Assembly (NCBI GenBank): GCA_009760855.2
Contig: WPIO01000510.1
Coordinates: 1 to 33,896 of the forward strand
Length of the DNA: 33,896 nt
Source of the DNA: Cristatella mucedo
Lineage: Eukaryota > Bryozoa > Phylactolaemata > Cristatellidae
Direction: 5' to 3'
Below, piece by piece: positions 21,955 to 32,785 of the stretch (the first letter of the stretch is position 1; each line of letters starts with the position of its first letter). The notes under the pieces were generated by a model. The model had not been told where the DNA came from, did not search any database, and saw only the letters and a list, made by a program, of their open reading frames with translations. A program made the position numbers and the translations under genes.

Positions 21955-22211
21955 TTGAAGTTTCTAGATATTCCACGATCTGCTGCGAACTCGAGCGAAA
22001 TGTGTTTTTTGCTTGCGAAATGATTAAAACAAGGTGCAGCACTCTGCTGCCAGCCAGCCCACGCTCTGACATGTAGATTTGAAGTTTCTACATATTCAGC
22101 AATCTGCTGTGAACTCGTGCGAAACGTATTATTTGCGTGCAAAATGCTTTAAACATGGTGCAGCACTCTGCTGCCAGCCAGCTCACGCTCCGACATGCAG
22201 ATTTGAAGTTT
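21955..22211 (+). repeat. Five-monomer-spaced duplication copy 1 (pair with 22575-22831)
   Basis: Two units recur 620 bp (five monomers) downstream and look identical by eye: a GAACTCGAGCG/TTTTTTGCTTGCG unit and a CTACATATTCAGCAATC/GTGCAAAATGC unit, including the private CACGCTCTGACATGTAG. Between the copies two neighbouring units (22205 and 22329) start identically, another one-monomer duplication. Confidence 0.82.
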
Positions 22212-22263
22212 CTTTATATTCCACGATCTGCTGTGAACTCGTGCGAAACGTGTTATTTACGTG

Positions 22264-22689
22264 CGAAACGCTTCAAACAAGGTGCAGCACTCTGCTGCCA
22301 GCCAGCTCACGCTCCGACATGCAGATTTGAAGTTTCTTTATATTCCACGATCTGCTGTGAACTCGTGCGAAACGTGTTATTTACGTGCGAAACGCTTCAA
22401 ACAAGGTGCAGCACTCTACTGCTAGCCAGCGTGAGCTCCGACATGCAGATTTGAAGTTTCTAGATATTCCACGATCTGCTGCGAACTCGTGCGAAACGTA
22501 TTATTTACGTGCGAAATGCTTTAAACAAGGTGCAGCACTCTGCTGCCAGCCAGCTCACGCTCCGACATGCAGATTTGAAGTTTCTAGATATTCCACGATC
22601 TGCTGCGAACTCGAGCGAAATGTGTTTTTTGCTTGCGAAATGATTAAAACAAGGTGCAGCACTCTGCTGCCAGCCAGCCCACGCTCTGA
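22264..22689 (+). repeat. 1736-bp higher-order repeat, right part, copy 1 (pair with 24000-24425)
   Basis: It matches 24000-24425 at the same 1736-bp offset with about two substitutions (CTCACGCTCCG/CTCACTCTCCG and CACGCTCTGAC/CACGCTCCGAC). It includes the GCGAAACGCTTCAAACAAGG units and the CTACTGCTAGCCAGCGTGAG unit. Together with 23065-24003 it shows a 14-monomer period across block IV. Confidence 0.85.
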
Positions 22690-22831
22690 CATGTAGATTT
22701 GAAGTTTCTACATATTCAGCAATCTGCTGTGAACTCGTGCGAAACGTATTATTTGCGTGCAAAATGCTTTAAACATGGTGCAGCACTCTGCTGCCAGCCA
22801 GCTCACGCTCCGACATGCAGATTTAAAGTTT
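22575..22831 (+). repeat. Five-monomer-spaced duplication copy 2 (pair with 21955-22211)
   Basis: It matches 21955-22211 and then diverges: here ATTTAAAGTTTCTTGATATTCC follows in place of ATTTGAAGTTTCTTTATATTCC. Confidence 0.82.
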
Positions 22832-23064
22832 CTTGATATTCCACGATCTGCTGCAAACTCGTGCCAAATGTGTTTTTTGCATGCGAAATGTTTAAAACAA
22901 GGTGCAGCACTCTGCTGCCAGCCAGCGCTCGCTCCGACATGCAGATTTGAAGTTTCTGTATATTCCACGATCTGCTGTGAACTCGTGCGAAACGTGTTAT
23001 TCGAGTGCCAAATGCTCAAAACAAGGTGCAGTGCTCTGCTGCCAGCCAGAGCTAACTCCGACAC

Positions 23065-24003
23065 GCAGATTTGAAGTTTCTAGATATTCCGCGATCTGCT
23101 GCGAACTCTTGTGAAACGTGTTATTTGTTTGCTAAATGCTTAAAACAAGGTGAAGCACTCTGCTACCAGCCAACACACGCTCCGACGAGCAGATTTGAAG
23201 TTTCTGGATTATCTGCGATCTGCTGGTAACACGTGTGAGATGGGTAATTCTAGTGGAAAATGCTTAAAAATAGATACAGCCGTCTGCAGCCAGCCAGAGC
23301 AAGCTGCTACGAGCCGATTTGAAGTTTCTAGATATTCTGTGATCTGCTTAAAACTCGTACGAAAATAGTTATTCAAGTGCGAAATGCTTGAAAATACGGG
23401 CAGCACTCTGCTGCCAGCCAGCACAAGGTCAGAAGAGCAGAATTGAAGTTTCTAGTTATTCAGGGATCCGCTGCAAACTCGTGCGACACGTGTTATTTAC
23501 TTGCGAAATGCTTTAAACAAGGTGCAGCACTCTGCTGCCGGCTAGCACACGCTCCGACATGCAGATTTAAAGTTTCTAGTTATTCCGGGATCTGCTGCGA
23601 ACTCGTGAGAAATGTGATTTTTGCATGCGAAATGTTTGAAACAAGGTGCAGCACTCTGCTGCCAGTCAGCCCTCGCTGCGACATGCAGATTTGAAGTTTC
23701 TAGATATTCCACGATCTGCTGCGAACTCGAGCGAAATGTGTAATTCGAGTGCGAAACGCTCTAAACAAGGTGCCGCAATCTGCTGCCAGCCAGCACATGC
23801 TCCGACATGTAGATTTGAAGTTTCTACATGTTCCGCGATCTGCCGCAAACTCGTGCGAAACGTGTTATTTACGTGCGAAATGCTTTGAACAAGGTGCAGC
23901 ACTCGGCTGCCAGCCAGCACTCACCCTGACATGCAGATTTGAAATTTCTAGATATTCCGCGATCTGCTGGGAACTCGTGCGAAACTTGTTATTTACGTGC
24001 GAA
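23065..24003 (+). repeat. 1736-bp higher-order repeat, near-identical part, copy 1 (pair with 24801-25739)
   Basis: Comparing line by line, I find one substitution in about 939 bp against 24801-25739 (ATTTACTTGCG here, ATTTACGTGCG there). The offset is 1736 bp, exactly 14 monomers. The segment includes private units: GCGAACTCTTGTGAAACG, TCTGGATTATCTGCG, GATACAGCCGTCTGCAGCC and CAGGGATCCGCTGC. An older, more diverged relative begins near 21230, again 1736 bp upstream, giving three copies of the left part. Confidence 0.9.
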
Positions 24004-24425
24004 ACGCTTCAAACAAGGTGCAGCACTCTGCTGCCAGCCAGCTCACGCTCCGACATGCAGATTTGAAGTTTCTTTATATTCCACGATCTGCTGTGAACTC
24101 GTGCGAAACGTGTTATTTACGTGCGAAACGCTTCAAACAAGGTGCAGCACTCTACTGCTAGCCAGCGTGAGCTCCGACATGCAGATTTGAAGTTTCTAGA
24201 TATTCCACGATCTGCTGCGAACTCGTGCGAAACGTATTATTTACGTGCGAAATGCTTTAAACAAGGTGCAGCACTCTGCTGCCAGCCAGCTCACTCTCCG
24301 ACATGCAGATTTGAAGTTTCTAGATATTCCACGATCTGCTGCGAACTCGAGCGAAATGTGTTTTTTGCTTGCGAAATGATTAAAACAAGGTGCAGCACTC
24401 TGCTGCCAGCCAGCCCACGCTCCGA
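24000..24425 (+). repeat. 1736-bp higher-order repeat, right part, copy 2 (pair with 22264-22689)
   Basis: This copy follows directly on 23065-24003. It ends near CGCTCCGACATGCAG; the pair 24453-24843 / 26313-26703 begins shortly after, at an offset of 15 monomers, so the higher-order register slips by one unit here. Confidence 0.85.
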
Positions 24426-24452
24426 CATGCAGATTTGAAGTTTCTTTATATT

Positions 24453-24843
24453 CCACGATCTGCTGGGAACTCGTGCGAAACTTGTTCTTTACGTGCGAAA
24501 TGCTTTATGCATGGTGCAGCACTCTGCTGCCATCATGCTGACGCTCCGACATGCAGATTTGAAGTTTCTAGATATTTCGCGATCTGCTGAGAACTCGTTC
24601 GAAACGTGTTGTTTACGTGCTAAATGCTTTAAACAAGGTGCAGCACTCTGCTGCCAGCCAGCACACGCTCGGACATGCAGATTTGAAGTTTCTAGATATT
24701 CCGCGATCTGCTGCGAACTCGTGCGAAATGTGTAATTCGAGTGCGAAACGCTCTAAACAAGGTGCAGCACTCTGCTGCCAGCCAGCACACGCTCGGACAT
24801 GCAGATTTGAAGTTTCTAGATATTCCGCGATCTGCTGCGAACT
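24453..24843 (+). repeat. 15-monomer-spaced duplication copy 1 (pair with 26313-26703)
   Basis: About three monomers match 26313-26703 at an offset of 1860 bp with one difference noted (GTGTTGTTTACG here, GTGTTATTTACG there). The segment carries the GAACTCGTTCGAAACG variant that gives the best hammerhead-like fold (24584-24619), and a TGTGTAATTCGAGTGCG unit that recurs near 28620 and 30975. Confidence 0.83.
24584..24619 (+). other. Hammerhead-ribozyme-like arrangement (degenerate)
   Basis: As RNA the order is CUGCUGA (24584-24590), a hairpin GAAC-UC-GUUC (24591-24600), GAAA (24601-24604), then a four-pair stem closed by A24604-U24618 with loop 24608-24614, then G24619. A hammerhead core has CUGAUGA, stem II, GAAA, stem III and then U-H. 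Against that, A6 is C, the cleavage-site base is G instead of A, C or U, and I find no stem I. The same form is at 26444-26479. Most other monomers read CUGCUGC with a mismatched stem II. It is therefore not expected to be active. Confidence 0.2.
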
Positions 24844-25739
24844 CTTGTGAAACGTGTTATTTGTTTGCTAAATGCTTAAAACAAGGTGAAGCACTCTGCT
24901 ACCAGCCAACACACGCTCCGACGAGCAGATTTGAAGTTTCTGGATTATCTGCGATCTGCTGGTAACACGTGTGAGATGGGTAATTCTAGTGGAAAATGCT
25001 TAAAAATAGATACAGCCGTCTGCAGCCAGCCAGAGCAAGCTGCTACGAGCCGATTTGAAGTTTCTAGATATTCTGTGATCTGCTTAAAACTCGTACGAAA
25101 ATAGTTATTCAAGTGCGAAATGCTTGAAAATACGGGCAGCACTCTGCTGCCAGCCAGCACAAGGTCAGAAGAGCAGAATTGAAGTTTCTAGTTATTCAGG
25201 GATCCGCTGCAAACTCGTGCGACACGTGTTATTTACGTGCGAAATGCTTTAAACAAGGTGCAGCACTCTGCTGCCGGCTAGCACACGCTCCGACATGCAG
25301 ATTTAAAGTTTCTAGTTATTCCGGGATCTGCTGCGAACTCGTGAGAAATGTGATTTTTGCATGCGAAATGTTTGAAACAAGGTGCAGCACTCTGCTGCCA
25401 GTCAGCCCTCGCTGCGACATGCAGATTTGAAGTTTCTAGATATTCCACGATCTGCTGCGAACTCGAGCGAAATGTGTAATTCGAGTGCGAAACGCTCTAA
25501 ACAAGGTGCCGCAATCTGCTGCCAGCCAGCACATGCTCCGACATGTAGATTTGAAGTTTCTACATGTTCCGCGATCTGCCGCAAACTCGTGCGAAACGTG
25601 TTATTTACGTGCGAAATGCTTTGAACAAGGTGCAGCACTCGGCTGCCAGCCAGCACTCACCCTGACATGCAGATTTGAAATTTCTAGATATTCCGCGATC
25701 TGCTGGGAACTCGTGCGAAACTTGTTATTTACGTGCGAA
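24801..25739 (+). repeat. 1736-bp higher-order repeat, near-identical part, copy 2 (pair with 23065-24003)
   Basis: It differs from 23065-24003 by a single base, then diverges at GCGAAATGCTTAATGCACGG, where copy 1 reads GCGAAACGCTTCAAACAAGG. The left flank differs too (CACACGCTCGGACATGCAG here, GAGCTAACTCCGACACGCAG there), so both breakpoints are mapped. Confidence 0.9.
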
Positions 25740-26312
25740 ATGCTTAATGCACGGTGCAGCACTCTGCTGCCATTACGCTGACGCTCCGACATGCAGATTT
25801 GAAGTTTCTAGATATTCCACGATCTGCTGCAAACTCGTGCGAAATGTGTTTTTCGCCCGCGAAAATATTGCGACAAGGTGCTGCACTCACCTGCCAGCAA
25901 GCTCACGCTCCGACATGCAGATTTGAAGTTTCTAAATAATCTGCAATCAGCTGCGATCTCGTGTGAAATGTGTTGTTTACGTGCGAAATGCTTTATACAT
26001 GGTGCAGCACTCTGCTGCCATCCAGCTCACGCTCGTAAATGCAGATTCAAAGTTTCTAGATATTCCGCAATCTGCTGCGAACTTGTGCGAAATGTGTTTT
26101 TTGCGTGCAAAATGATTGAAACAAGGTGCAGCACTCTGCTGCCAGCCAGCTCACGCTCCGACATGCAGATTTGAAGTTTCTAGATATTCCGGGAGCTGCT
26201 GCGAACTCGTGCAAAACGTGTTATTTACGTGCGAAATGCTTTGAATAAGGTGCAGCACTTCACTGCAAGCCAGCACGCGCTCCGACATGCAGATTTGAAA
26301 ATTCTAGATATT

Positions 26313-26703
26313 CCGCGATCTGCTGGGAACTCGTGCGAAACTTGTTCTTTACGTGCGAAATGCTTTATGCATGGTGCAGCACTCTGCTGCCATCATGCTG
26401 ACGCTCCGACATGCAGATTTGAAGTTTCTAGATATTTCGCGATCTGCTGAGAACTCGTTCGAAACGTGTTATTTACGTGCTAAATGCTTTAAACAAGGTG
26501 CAGCACTCTGCTGCCAGCCAGCACACGCTCGGACATGCAGATTTGAAGTTTCTAGATATTCCGCGATCTGCTGCGAACTCGTGCGAAATGTGTAATTCGA
26601 GTGCGAAACGCTCTAAACAAGGTGCAGCACTCTGCTGCCAGCCAGCACACGCTCGGACATGCAGATTTGAAGTTTCTAGATATTCCGCGATCTGCTGCGA
26701 ACT
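26313..26703 (+). repeat. 15-monomer-spaced duplication copy 2 (pair with 24453-24843)
   Basis: It matches 24453-24843 and diverges at GCGAACTCGTGCG (copy 1 has GCGAACTCTTGTG), where copy 1 enters the 1736-bp repeat unit. Confidence 0.83.
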
Positions 26704-27535
26704 CGTGCGAAACGTGTTATTTACGTGCGAAATGCTTTAAAACAAGGTGCAGCACTCTGCTGCCAGCCAGCACACGCTCCGACATGCAGATTTGAAGTTT
26801 CTAGATATTCCAGGATCTTCTGGGAACTCGTGCGAAATGTTATTTACGTGCGAAATGCTTTAAACAAGGTGCAGCACTCTGCTGCCAGCCAGAGCTTGCT
26901 CCTACACGCAGATTTGAAGTTTCTAGATATTCCGCGATCTGCAGCAAACTAGTGCAAAACGTGTTATTTACGTGCGAAATGCTTTAAACAGGTGCAGCAC
27001 ACTGCTGCCAGCCAGCGCACGCTCCTACATGCAGATTTTGAAGTTTCTTTATATTCCACGATCTGCTGTGAACTCGTGCGAAACGTGTTATTTACGTGCG
27101 AAACGCTTCAAACAAGGTGCAGCACTCTGCTGCCAGCCAGCGTGAGCTCCGACATGCAGATTTGAAGTTTCTAGATATTCCGTGATCTGCTGCAAACTCG
27201 TGCGAAATGTGTTTTTTGCTTGCGAAATGATTAAAACAAGGTGCAGCACTCTGCTGCCAGCCAGCCCACGCTCCGACATGTAGATTTGAAGTTTCTACGT
27301 ATTCAGCAATCTGCTGTGATCTCGTGCGAAACGTAATTTTTGCGTGCAAAATGCTTTAAACAAGGTGCAGCACTCTGCTGCCAGCCAGCTCACGCTCCGA
27401 CATGCAGATTTGAAGTTTCTAGATATTCCGCGATCTGCTTCAAACTCGTGCGAAATAGGTTATTCGAGTGCGAAATGTTTGAAACAAGGTGCAGCACTCT
27501 GCTGCCAGCCAGTGCAAGCTCCGACATGCAGATTT

Positions 27536-27659
27536 GAAGTTTCTAGATATTCCGCGATCTGCTGCGAACTCGTGCGAAACGTATTATTTACGTGCGAAAT
27601 GCTTTAAACAAGGTGCAGCACTCTGCTGCCAGCCAGCTCACGCTCCGACATGCAGATTT
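27536..27659 (+). repeat. Representative near-consensus monomer (124 bp)
   Basis: This copy is close to the majority form of blocks II and IV. In order it holds: an AT-rich start with an XbaI site (TCTAGA); CCGCGATCTGCTGCGAAC; two copies of CGTGCGAAA offset by 20 bp, separated by an AT-rich TTATTTA; CTTTAAACAAGG; the dyad GCAGCA-CTC-TGCTGC; a variable CAGCCAGCNCACGCTCCGAC; and ATGCAGATTT joining the next unit. The most variable parts are the CpG positions, the segment between the two CGTGCGAAA copies, and the last 30 bp, which define the subfamilies. Its length is not a multiple of three, so each unit is read in a different frame from the previous one. Confidence 0.9.
27615..27629. other. Conserved dyad GCAGCA-CTC-TGCTGC (exemplar)
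   Basis: A perfect six-base-pair inverted repeat with a three-base loop sits at monomer positions 80-94 and is present in most monomers of blocks II-V. Type C keeps it with a GTC loop. Types A (TGCTAC) and F (CCCCAGCC) break it. It is the clearest internal symmetry of the monomer. A second, longer-spaced dyad is GCAGAT (end of one unit) with ATCTGC (position 22-27 of the next), 23 bp apart. Confidence 0.75.
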
Positions 27660-28155
27660 GAAGTTTCTAGATATTCCGCGATCTGCTGCGAACTCGTGCG
27701 AAACGTGTTATTTACGTGCGAAATGCTTTAAACAAGGTGCAGCACTCTACTGCCAGCCAGCACACGCTCCGACATGCAGATTTGAAAATTCTAGATATTC
27801 AGCGATCTGCTGGGAACTCGTGCGAAACTTGTTATTTACGTACGAAATGCTTTATGCATGGTGCAGCACTCTGCTGCCATCATGCTGAGGCTCCGACATG
27901 CAGATTTAAAGTTTCTAGATATTCCACGATCTGCTGCAAACTCGTGCGAAATGTGTTTTTTGCCAGCGAAATGATTGGGACAAGGTGCTGCACTCTGCAG
28001 CCAGCAAGCTCACGCTCCGACATGCAGATTTTAAGTTTCTAAATATTCTGCAATCTGCTGCGAACTCGTGTGAAATGTGTTATTTACGTGCGAAATGCTT
28101 TATACATGGTGCAGCACTCTGCTGCCATCCAGCTTACGCTCCTAAATGCAGATTT

Positions 28156-28322
28156 GAAGTGTCTAGATATTTCGCGATCTGCTGCCAACTCGTACGAAAC
28201 GTGTTATTTACGTGCTAAATGCTTTAAACAACTCGTGCGAAACGTGTTATTTACGTGCGAAATGCTTTAAACATGGTGCGGCACTCTGCTGCCAGCCAGT
28301 GCACGCTCTGACATGCAGATTT
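28156..28322 (+). repeat. 167-bp monomer with a 43-bp internal duplication
   Basis: The segment from ACTCGTNCGAAACG to GCTTTAAACA occurs twice in a row, with GTACG and GTGCTAAATG in the first copy and GTGCG and GTGCGAAATG in the second. The unit is 167 bp (124 + 43). The copies are not identical, which suggests unequal joining of two different monomers. It explains why offsets across this point carry +43. Confidence 0.88.
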
Positions 28323-28973
28323 GAAGTTTCTAGATAGTCCGGGATCTGCTGAGAACTAATGCGAAATGTGTAATTCGAGTGCGAAACGCTCTAAACAAGG
28401 TGCAGCACTCTGCTGCCAGCCAGCACACGCTCCGACATGCAGATTTGAAGTTTCTACATATTCCGCAATCTGCTGCAAACTCGTGCGAAACGTGTTATTT
28501 ACGTGCTAAATGCTTTAAACAAGGTGCAGCACTCTGCTGCCAGCCAGCACACGCTCGGACATGCAGATTTGAAGTTTCTAGATATTCCGCGATCTGCTGC
28601 GAACTCGTGCGAAATGTGTAATTCGAGTGCGAAACGCTCTAAACAAGGTGCAGCACTCTGCTGCAAGCCAGCACACGCTCGGACATGCAGATTTGAAGTT
28701 TCTAGATATTCCGCGATCTGCTGCGAACTCGTGCGAAACGTGTTATTTACGTGCGAAATGCTTTAAACAAGGTGCAGCTCTCTACTGCCAGCCAGCTCAC
28801 GCTCCGACATGCAGATTTGAAGTTTCTAGATATTCCGGGAGCTGCTGCGAACTCGTGCGAAATGTGTTTTTTGCATGCGAAATGTTTGAAACAAGGTGCA
28901 GCACTCTGCTGCCAGCCAGAGCTTGCTCCTACACGCAGATTTGAAGTTTCTAGATATTCCGCGATCTGCAGCG
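28290..28973 (+). repeat. 19-monomer-spaced duplication copy 1 (pair with 30645-31328)
   Basis: About five and a half monomers match 30645-31328 at an offset of 2355 bp. They include the private unit CTAGATAGTCCGGGATC with GAGAACTAATGCG, then two CACACGCTCGGACATG units and a CCGGGAGCTGCTGCG unit. A limited number of substitutions separate the copies (for example CAGCACACGCTCC/CAGCACATGCTCC). Confidence 0.8.
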
Positions 28974-29336
28974 AACTAGTGCAAAACGTGTTATTTACGT
29001 GCGAAATGCTTTAAACATGGTGCAGCACTCTGCTGCCAGCCAGCTCACGCTCCGACATGCAGATTTGAAGTTTCTTTATATTCCACGATCTGCTGTGAAC
29101 TCGTGCGAAACGTGTTATTTACGTGCGAAATGTTTAAAACAAGGTGCAGCACTCTGCTGCCAGCCAGCGCTCGCTCCGACATGCAGATTTGAAGTTTCTT
29201 TATATTCCACGATCTGCTGTGAACTCGTGCGAAACGTGTTATTTACGTGCGAAACGCTTCAAACAAGGTGCAGCACTCTACTGCTAGCCAGCGTGAGCTC
29301 CGACATGCAGATTTGAAGTTTCTAGATATTCCGTGA

Positions 29337-30450
29337 TCTGCTGCAAACTCGTGCGAAATGTGTTTTTTGCTTGCGAAATGATTAAAACAAGGTGCAGCAC
29401 TCTGCTGCCAGCCAGCCCACGCTCCGACATGTAGATTTGAAGTTTCTACGTATTCAGCAATCTGCTGTGATCTCGTGCGAAACGTAATTTTTGCGTGCAA
29501 AATGTTTTAAACAAGGTGCAGCACTCTGCTGCCAGCCAGCTCACGCTCCGACATGCAGATTTGAAGTTTCTAGATATTCCGGGAGCTGCTGCGAACTCGT
29601 GCGAAATGTGTTTTTTGCATGCGAAATGTTTGAAACAAGGTGCAGCACTTTGCTGCCAGCCAGTGCTCGCTCCGACATGCAGATTTGAAGTTTCTAGAAA
29701 TTCCGGGAGCTGCTGCGAACTCGTGCGAAACGTATTATTTACGTGCGAAATGCTTTAAACATGGTGCAGATCTCAGCTGCGAGCAAGCACACGCTCCGAC
29801 ATGCAGATTTGAAGTTTCGACATATTCCGCGATCTGCTGCGAACTCGTGCAAAACGTGTTATTTACGTGCGAAATGCTTTAAACAACGTGCAGCACTCCA
29901 CTGCCAGCCAGCACACGCTCCGACATGCAGATTTGAAAATTCTAGATATTCAGCGATCTGCTGGGAAATCGTGCGAAACTTGTTATTTACGTGCGAAATG
30001 CTTTATGCATGGTGCAGCACTCTGCTGCCATCATGCTGACGCTCCAACATGCAGATTTAAAGTTTCTTGATGTTCCACGATCTGCTGCAAACTCGTGCGA
30101 AATGTGTTTTTTGCCCGCGAAATGATTGGGACAAGGTGCTGCACTCTGCAGCCAGCAAGCCCACGCTCCGACATGCAGATTTGAAGTTTCTAAATATTCT
30201 GCAATATGCTGCGAACTCGTGTGAAATGTGTTATTTACGTGCGAAATGCTTTATACATGGTGCAGCACTCTGCTGCCATTCAGCTCACGCTCCTAAATAC
30301 AGATTTGAAGTTTCTAGATATTTCGCGATCTGCTGCGAACTCGTGCGAAACGTGTTATTTACGTGCGAAATGCTTTATTCCTGGTGCAGCACTCTGCTGC
30401 CAGCCAGCTCACGCTCCGACATGCAGATTTGAAGTTTCTAGATATTCCGG
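29337..30450 (+). repeat. 1983-bp higher-order repeat copy 1 (pair with 31320-32433)
   Basis: About nine monomers match 31320-32433 at an offset of 1983 bp (16 monomers less one base). The right part, about 29870-30440, shows no difference by eye. A central stretch near 29696-29866 differs clearly (GTGCAGATCTCAGCTGCGAGC here, a normal dyad unit there), which looks like a patch of conversion or a private mutation cluster. Confidence 0.87.
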
Positions 30451-30644
30451 GATCTGCTGCGAACTCGCGCGAAATGTGTTATTCGAGTGCGAAATGCTCA
30501 AAACATGGTGCAGCACTCTGCTGCCAGCCTGAGCTCGCTCCGACACGCGGATTTGAAGTTTCTAGATATTCCGCGATCTGCTGCGAACTCGTGCAAAACG
30601 TGTTATTTACTGCGAAATGCTTTAAACATAAAGCGGCACTCTGC

Positions 30645-31328
30645 TGCCAGCCAGTGCACGCTCTGACATGCAGATTTGAAGTTTCTAGATAGTCCGGGAT
30701 CTGCTGAGAACTAATGCGAAATGTGTAATTCGAGTGCGAAACGCTCTAAACAAGGTGCAGCACTCTGCTGCCAGCCAGCACATGCTCCGACATGTAGATT
30801 TGAAGTTTCTACATATTCCGCAATCTGCTGCAAACTCGTGCGAAACGTGTTATTTACGTGCTAAATGCTTTAAACAAGGTGCAGCACTCTGCTGCCAGCC
30901 AGCACACGCTCGGACATGCAGATTTGAAGTTTCTAGATATTCCGCGATCTGCTGCGAACTCGTGCGAAATGTGTAATTCGAGTGCGAAACGCTCTAAACA
31001 AGGTGCAGCACTCTGCTGCCAGCCAGCACACGCTCGGACATGCAGATTTGAAGTTTCTAGATATTCCGCGATCTGCTGCGAACTCGTGCGAAACGTGTTA
31101 TTTACGTGCGAAATGCCTTAAACAAGGTGAAGCTCTCTACTGCCAGCCAGCTCACGCTCCGACATGCAGATTTGAAGTTTCTAGATATTCCGGGAGCTGC
31201 TGCGAACTCGTGCGAAATGTGTTTTTTGCATGCGAAATGTTTGAAACAAGGTGCAGCACTCGGCTGCCAGCCAGAACTCGCTCCTACACGCAGATTTGAA
31301 GTTTCTAGATATTCCGCGATCTGCTGCA
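30645..31328 (+). repeat. 19-monomer-spaced duplication copy 2 (pair with 28290-28973)
   Basis: This copy has the same unit order as 28290-28973. Just before it (near 30611) one base is lost in ATTTACTGCG, which explains why the next monomer registers carry -1. Confidence 0.8.
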
Positions 31329-32433
31329 AACTCGTGCGAAATGTGTTTTTTGCTTGCGAAATGATTAAAACAAGGTGCAGCACTCTGCTGCCAGCCAGCC
31401 CACGCTCCGACATGTAGATTTGAAGTTTCTACGTATTCAGCAATCTGCTGTGATCTCGTGCGAAACGTAATTTTTGCGTGCAAAATGCTTTAAACAAGGT
31501 GCAGCACTCTGCTGCCAGCCAGCTCACGCTCCGACATGCAGATTTGAAGTTTCTAGATATTCCGGGAGCTGCTGCGAACTCGTGCGAAATGTGTTTTTTG
31601 CATGCGAAATGTTTGAAACAAGGTGCAACACTTTGCTGCCAGCCAGTGCTCGCTCCGACATGCAGATTTGAAGTTTCTAGATATTCCGGGAGCTGCTCGA
31701 AACTCGTGCGAAACGTATTATTTACGTGCGAAATGCTTTAAACAAGGTGCAGCACTCTGCTGCCAGCCAGCTCACGCTCCGACATGCAGATTTGAAGTTT
31801 CTAGATATTCCGGGAGCTGCTGCGAACTCGTGCAAAACGTGTTATTAACGTGCGAAATGCTTTAAACAACGTGCAGCACTCCACTGCCAGCCAGCACACG
31901 CTCCGACATGCAGATTTGAAAATTCTAGATATTCAGCGATCTGCTGGGAAATCGTGCGAAACTTGTTATTTACGTGCGAAATGCTTTATGCATGGTGCAG
32001 CACTCTGCTGCCATCATGCTGACGCTCCAACATGCAGATTTAAAGTTTCTTGATGTTCCACGATCTGCTGCAAACTCGTGCGAAATGTGTTTTTTGCCCG
32101 CGAAATGATTGGGACAAGGTGCTGCACTCTGCAGCCAGCAAGCCCACGCTCCGACATGCAGATTTGAAGTTTCTAAATATTCTGCAATATGCTGCGAACT
32201 CGTGTGAAATGTGTTATTTACGTGCGAAATGCTTTATACATGGTGCAGCACTCTGCTGCCATTCAGCTCACGCTCCTAAATACAGATTTGAAGTTTCTAG
32301 ATATTTCGCGATCTGCTGCGAACTCGTGCGAAACGTGTTATTTACGTGCGAAATGCTTTATTCCTGGTGCAGCACTCTGCTGCCAGCCAGCTCACGCTCC
32401 GACATGCAGATTTGAAGTTTCTAGATATTCCGC
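31320..32433 (+). repeat. 1983-bp higher-order repeat copy 2 (pair with 29337-30450)
   Basis: It matches 29337-30450 outside the central patch, where this copy has the common CTCTGCTGCCAGCCAGCTC unit and a CCGGGAGCTGCTGCG unit. It leaves the match where copy 1 reads CCGGGATCTGC and this copy CCGCGATCTGC. Confidence 0.87.
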
Positions 32434-32785
32434 GATCTGCTGCGAACTCGTGCGAAACGTGTTATTTACGTGCGAAATGCTTTAAACATGGTGCAGCACT
32501 CTGCTGCCAGTCAGCGCACGCTCCGACATGCAGATTTGAAGTTTCTACATATTCCGCGATCTGCTGCAAACTCGTGCGAAACGTGTTATTTACGTGCGAA
32601 ATGCTTAGAACAAGGTGCAGCACTCTGCTGCCAACCAGTGCACACCCTGACATGCAGATTTGAAGTTTCTAGACATTCTGCGATCTGCATCAAACTCGTG
32701 GGAAACTTGTTATTTGCGTCCGAAATGCTTTAAATATGGTGCAGTACTCTGCTGCCGGCCAGCTCAAGCTCCGACATGCAGATTT

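Larger units (their letters stand above)
21709..32785 (+). repeat. Block IV: recently amplified ACATGCAG-type region
   Basis: Units with CTCCGACATGCAGATTT ends dominate. They are interrupted by short returns of block I-like units (GGTAACACGTGTGAGATGGG and CAGCACAAGGTCAG types) near 23100-23445 and 24845-25180; the equivalent stretch near 21365-21708 precedes the block. Several long segments repeat with almost no differences, so this is the most recently homogenised part of the window. No gene is visible. Confidence 0.85.
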
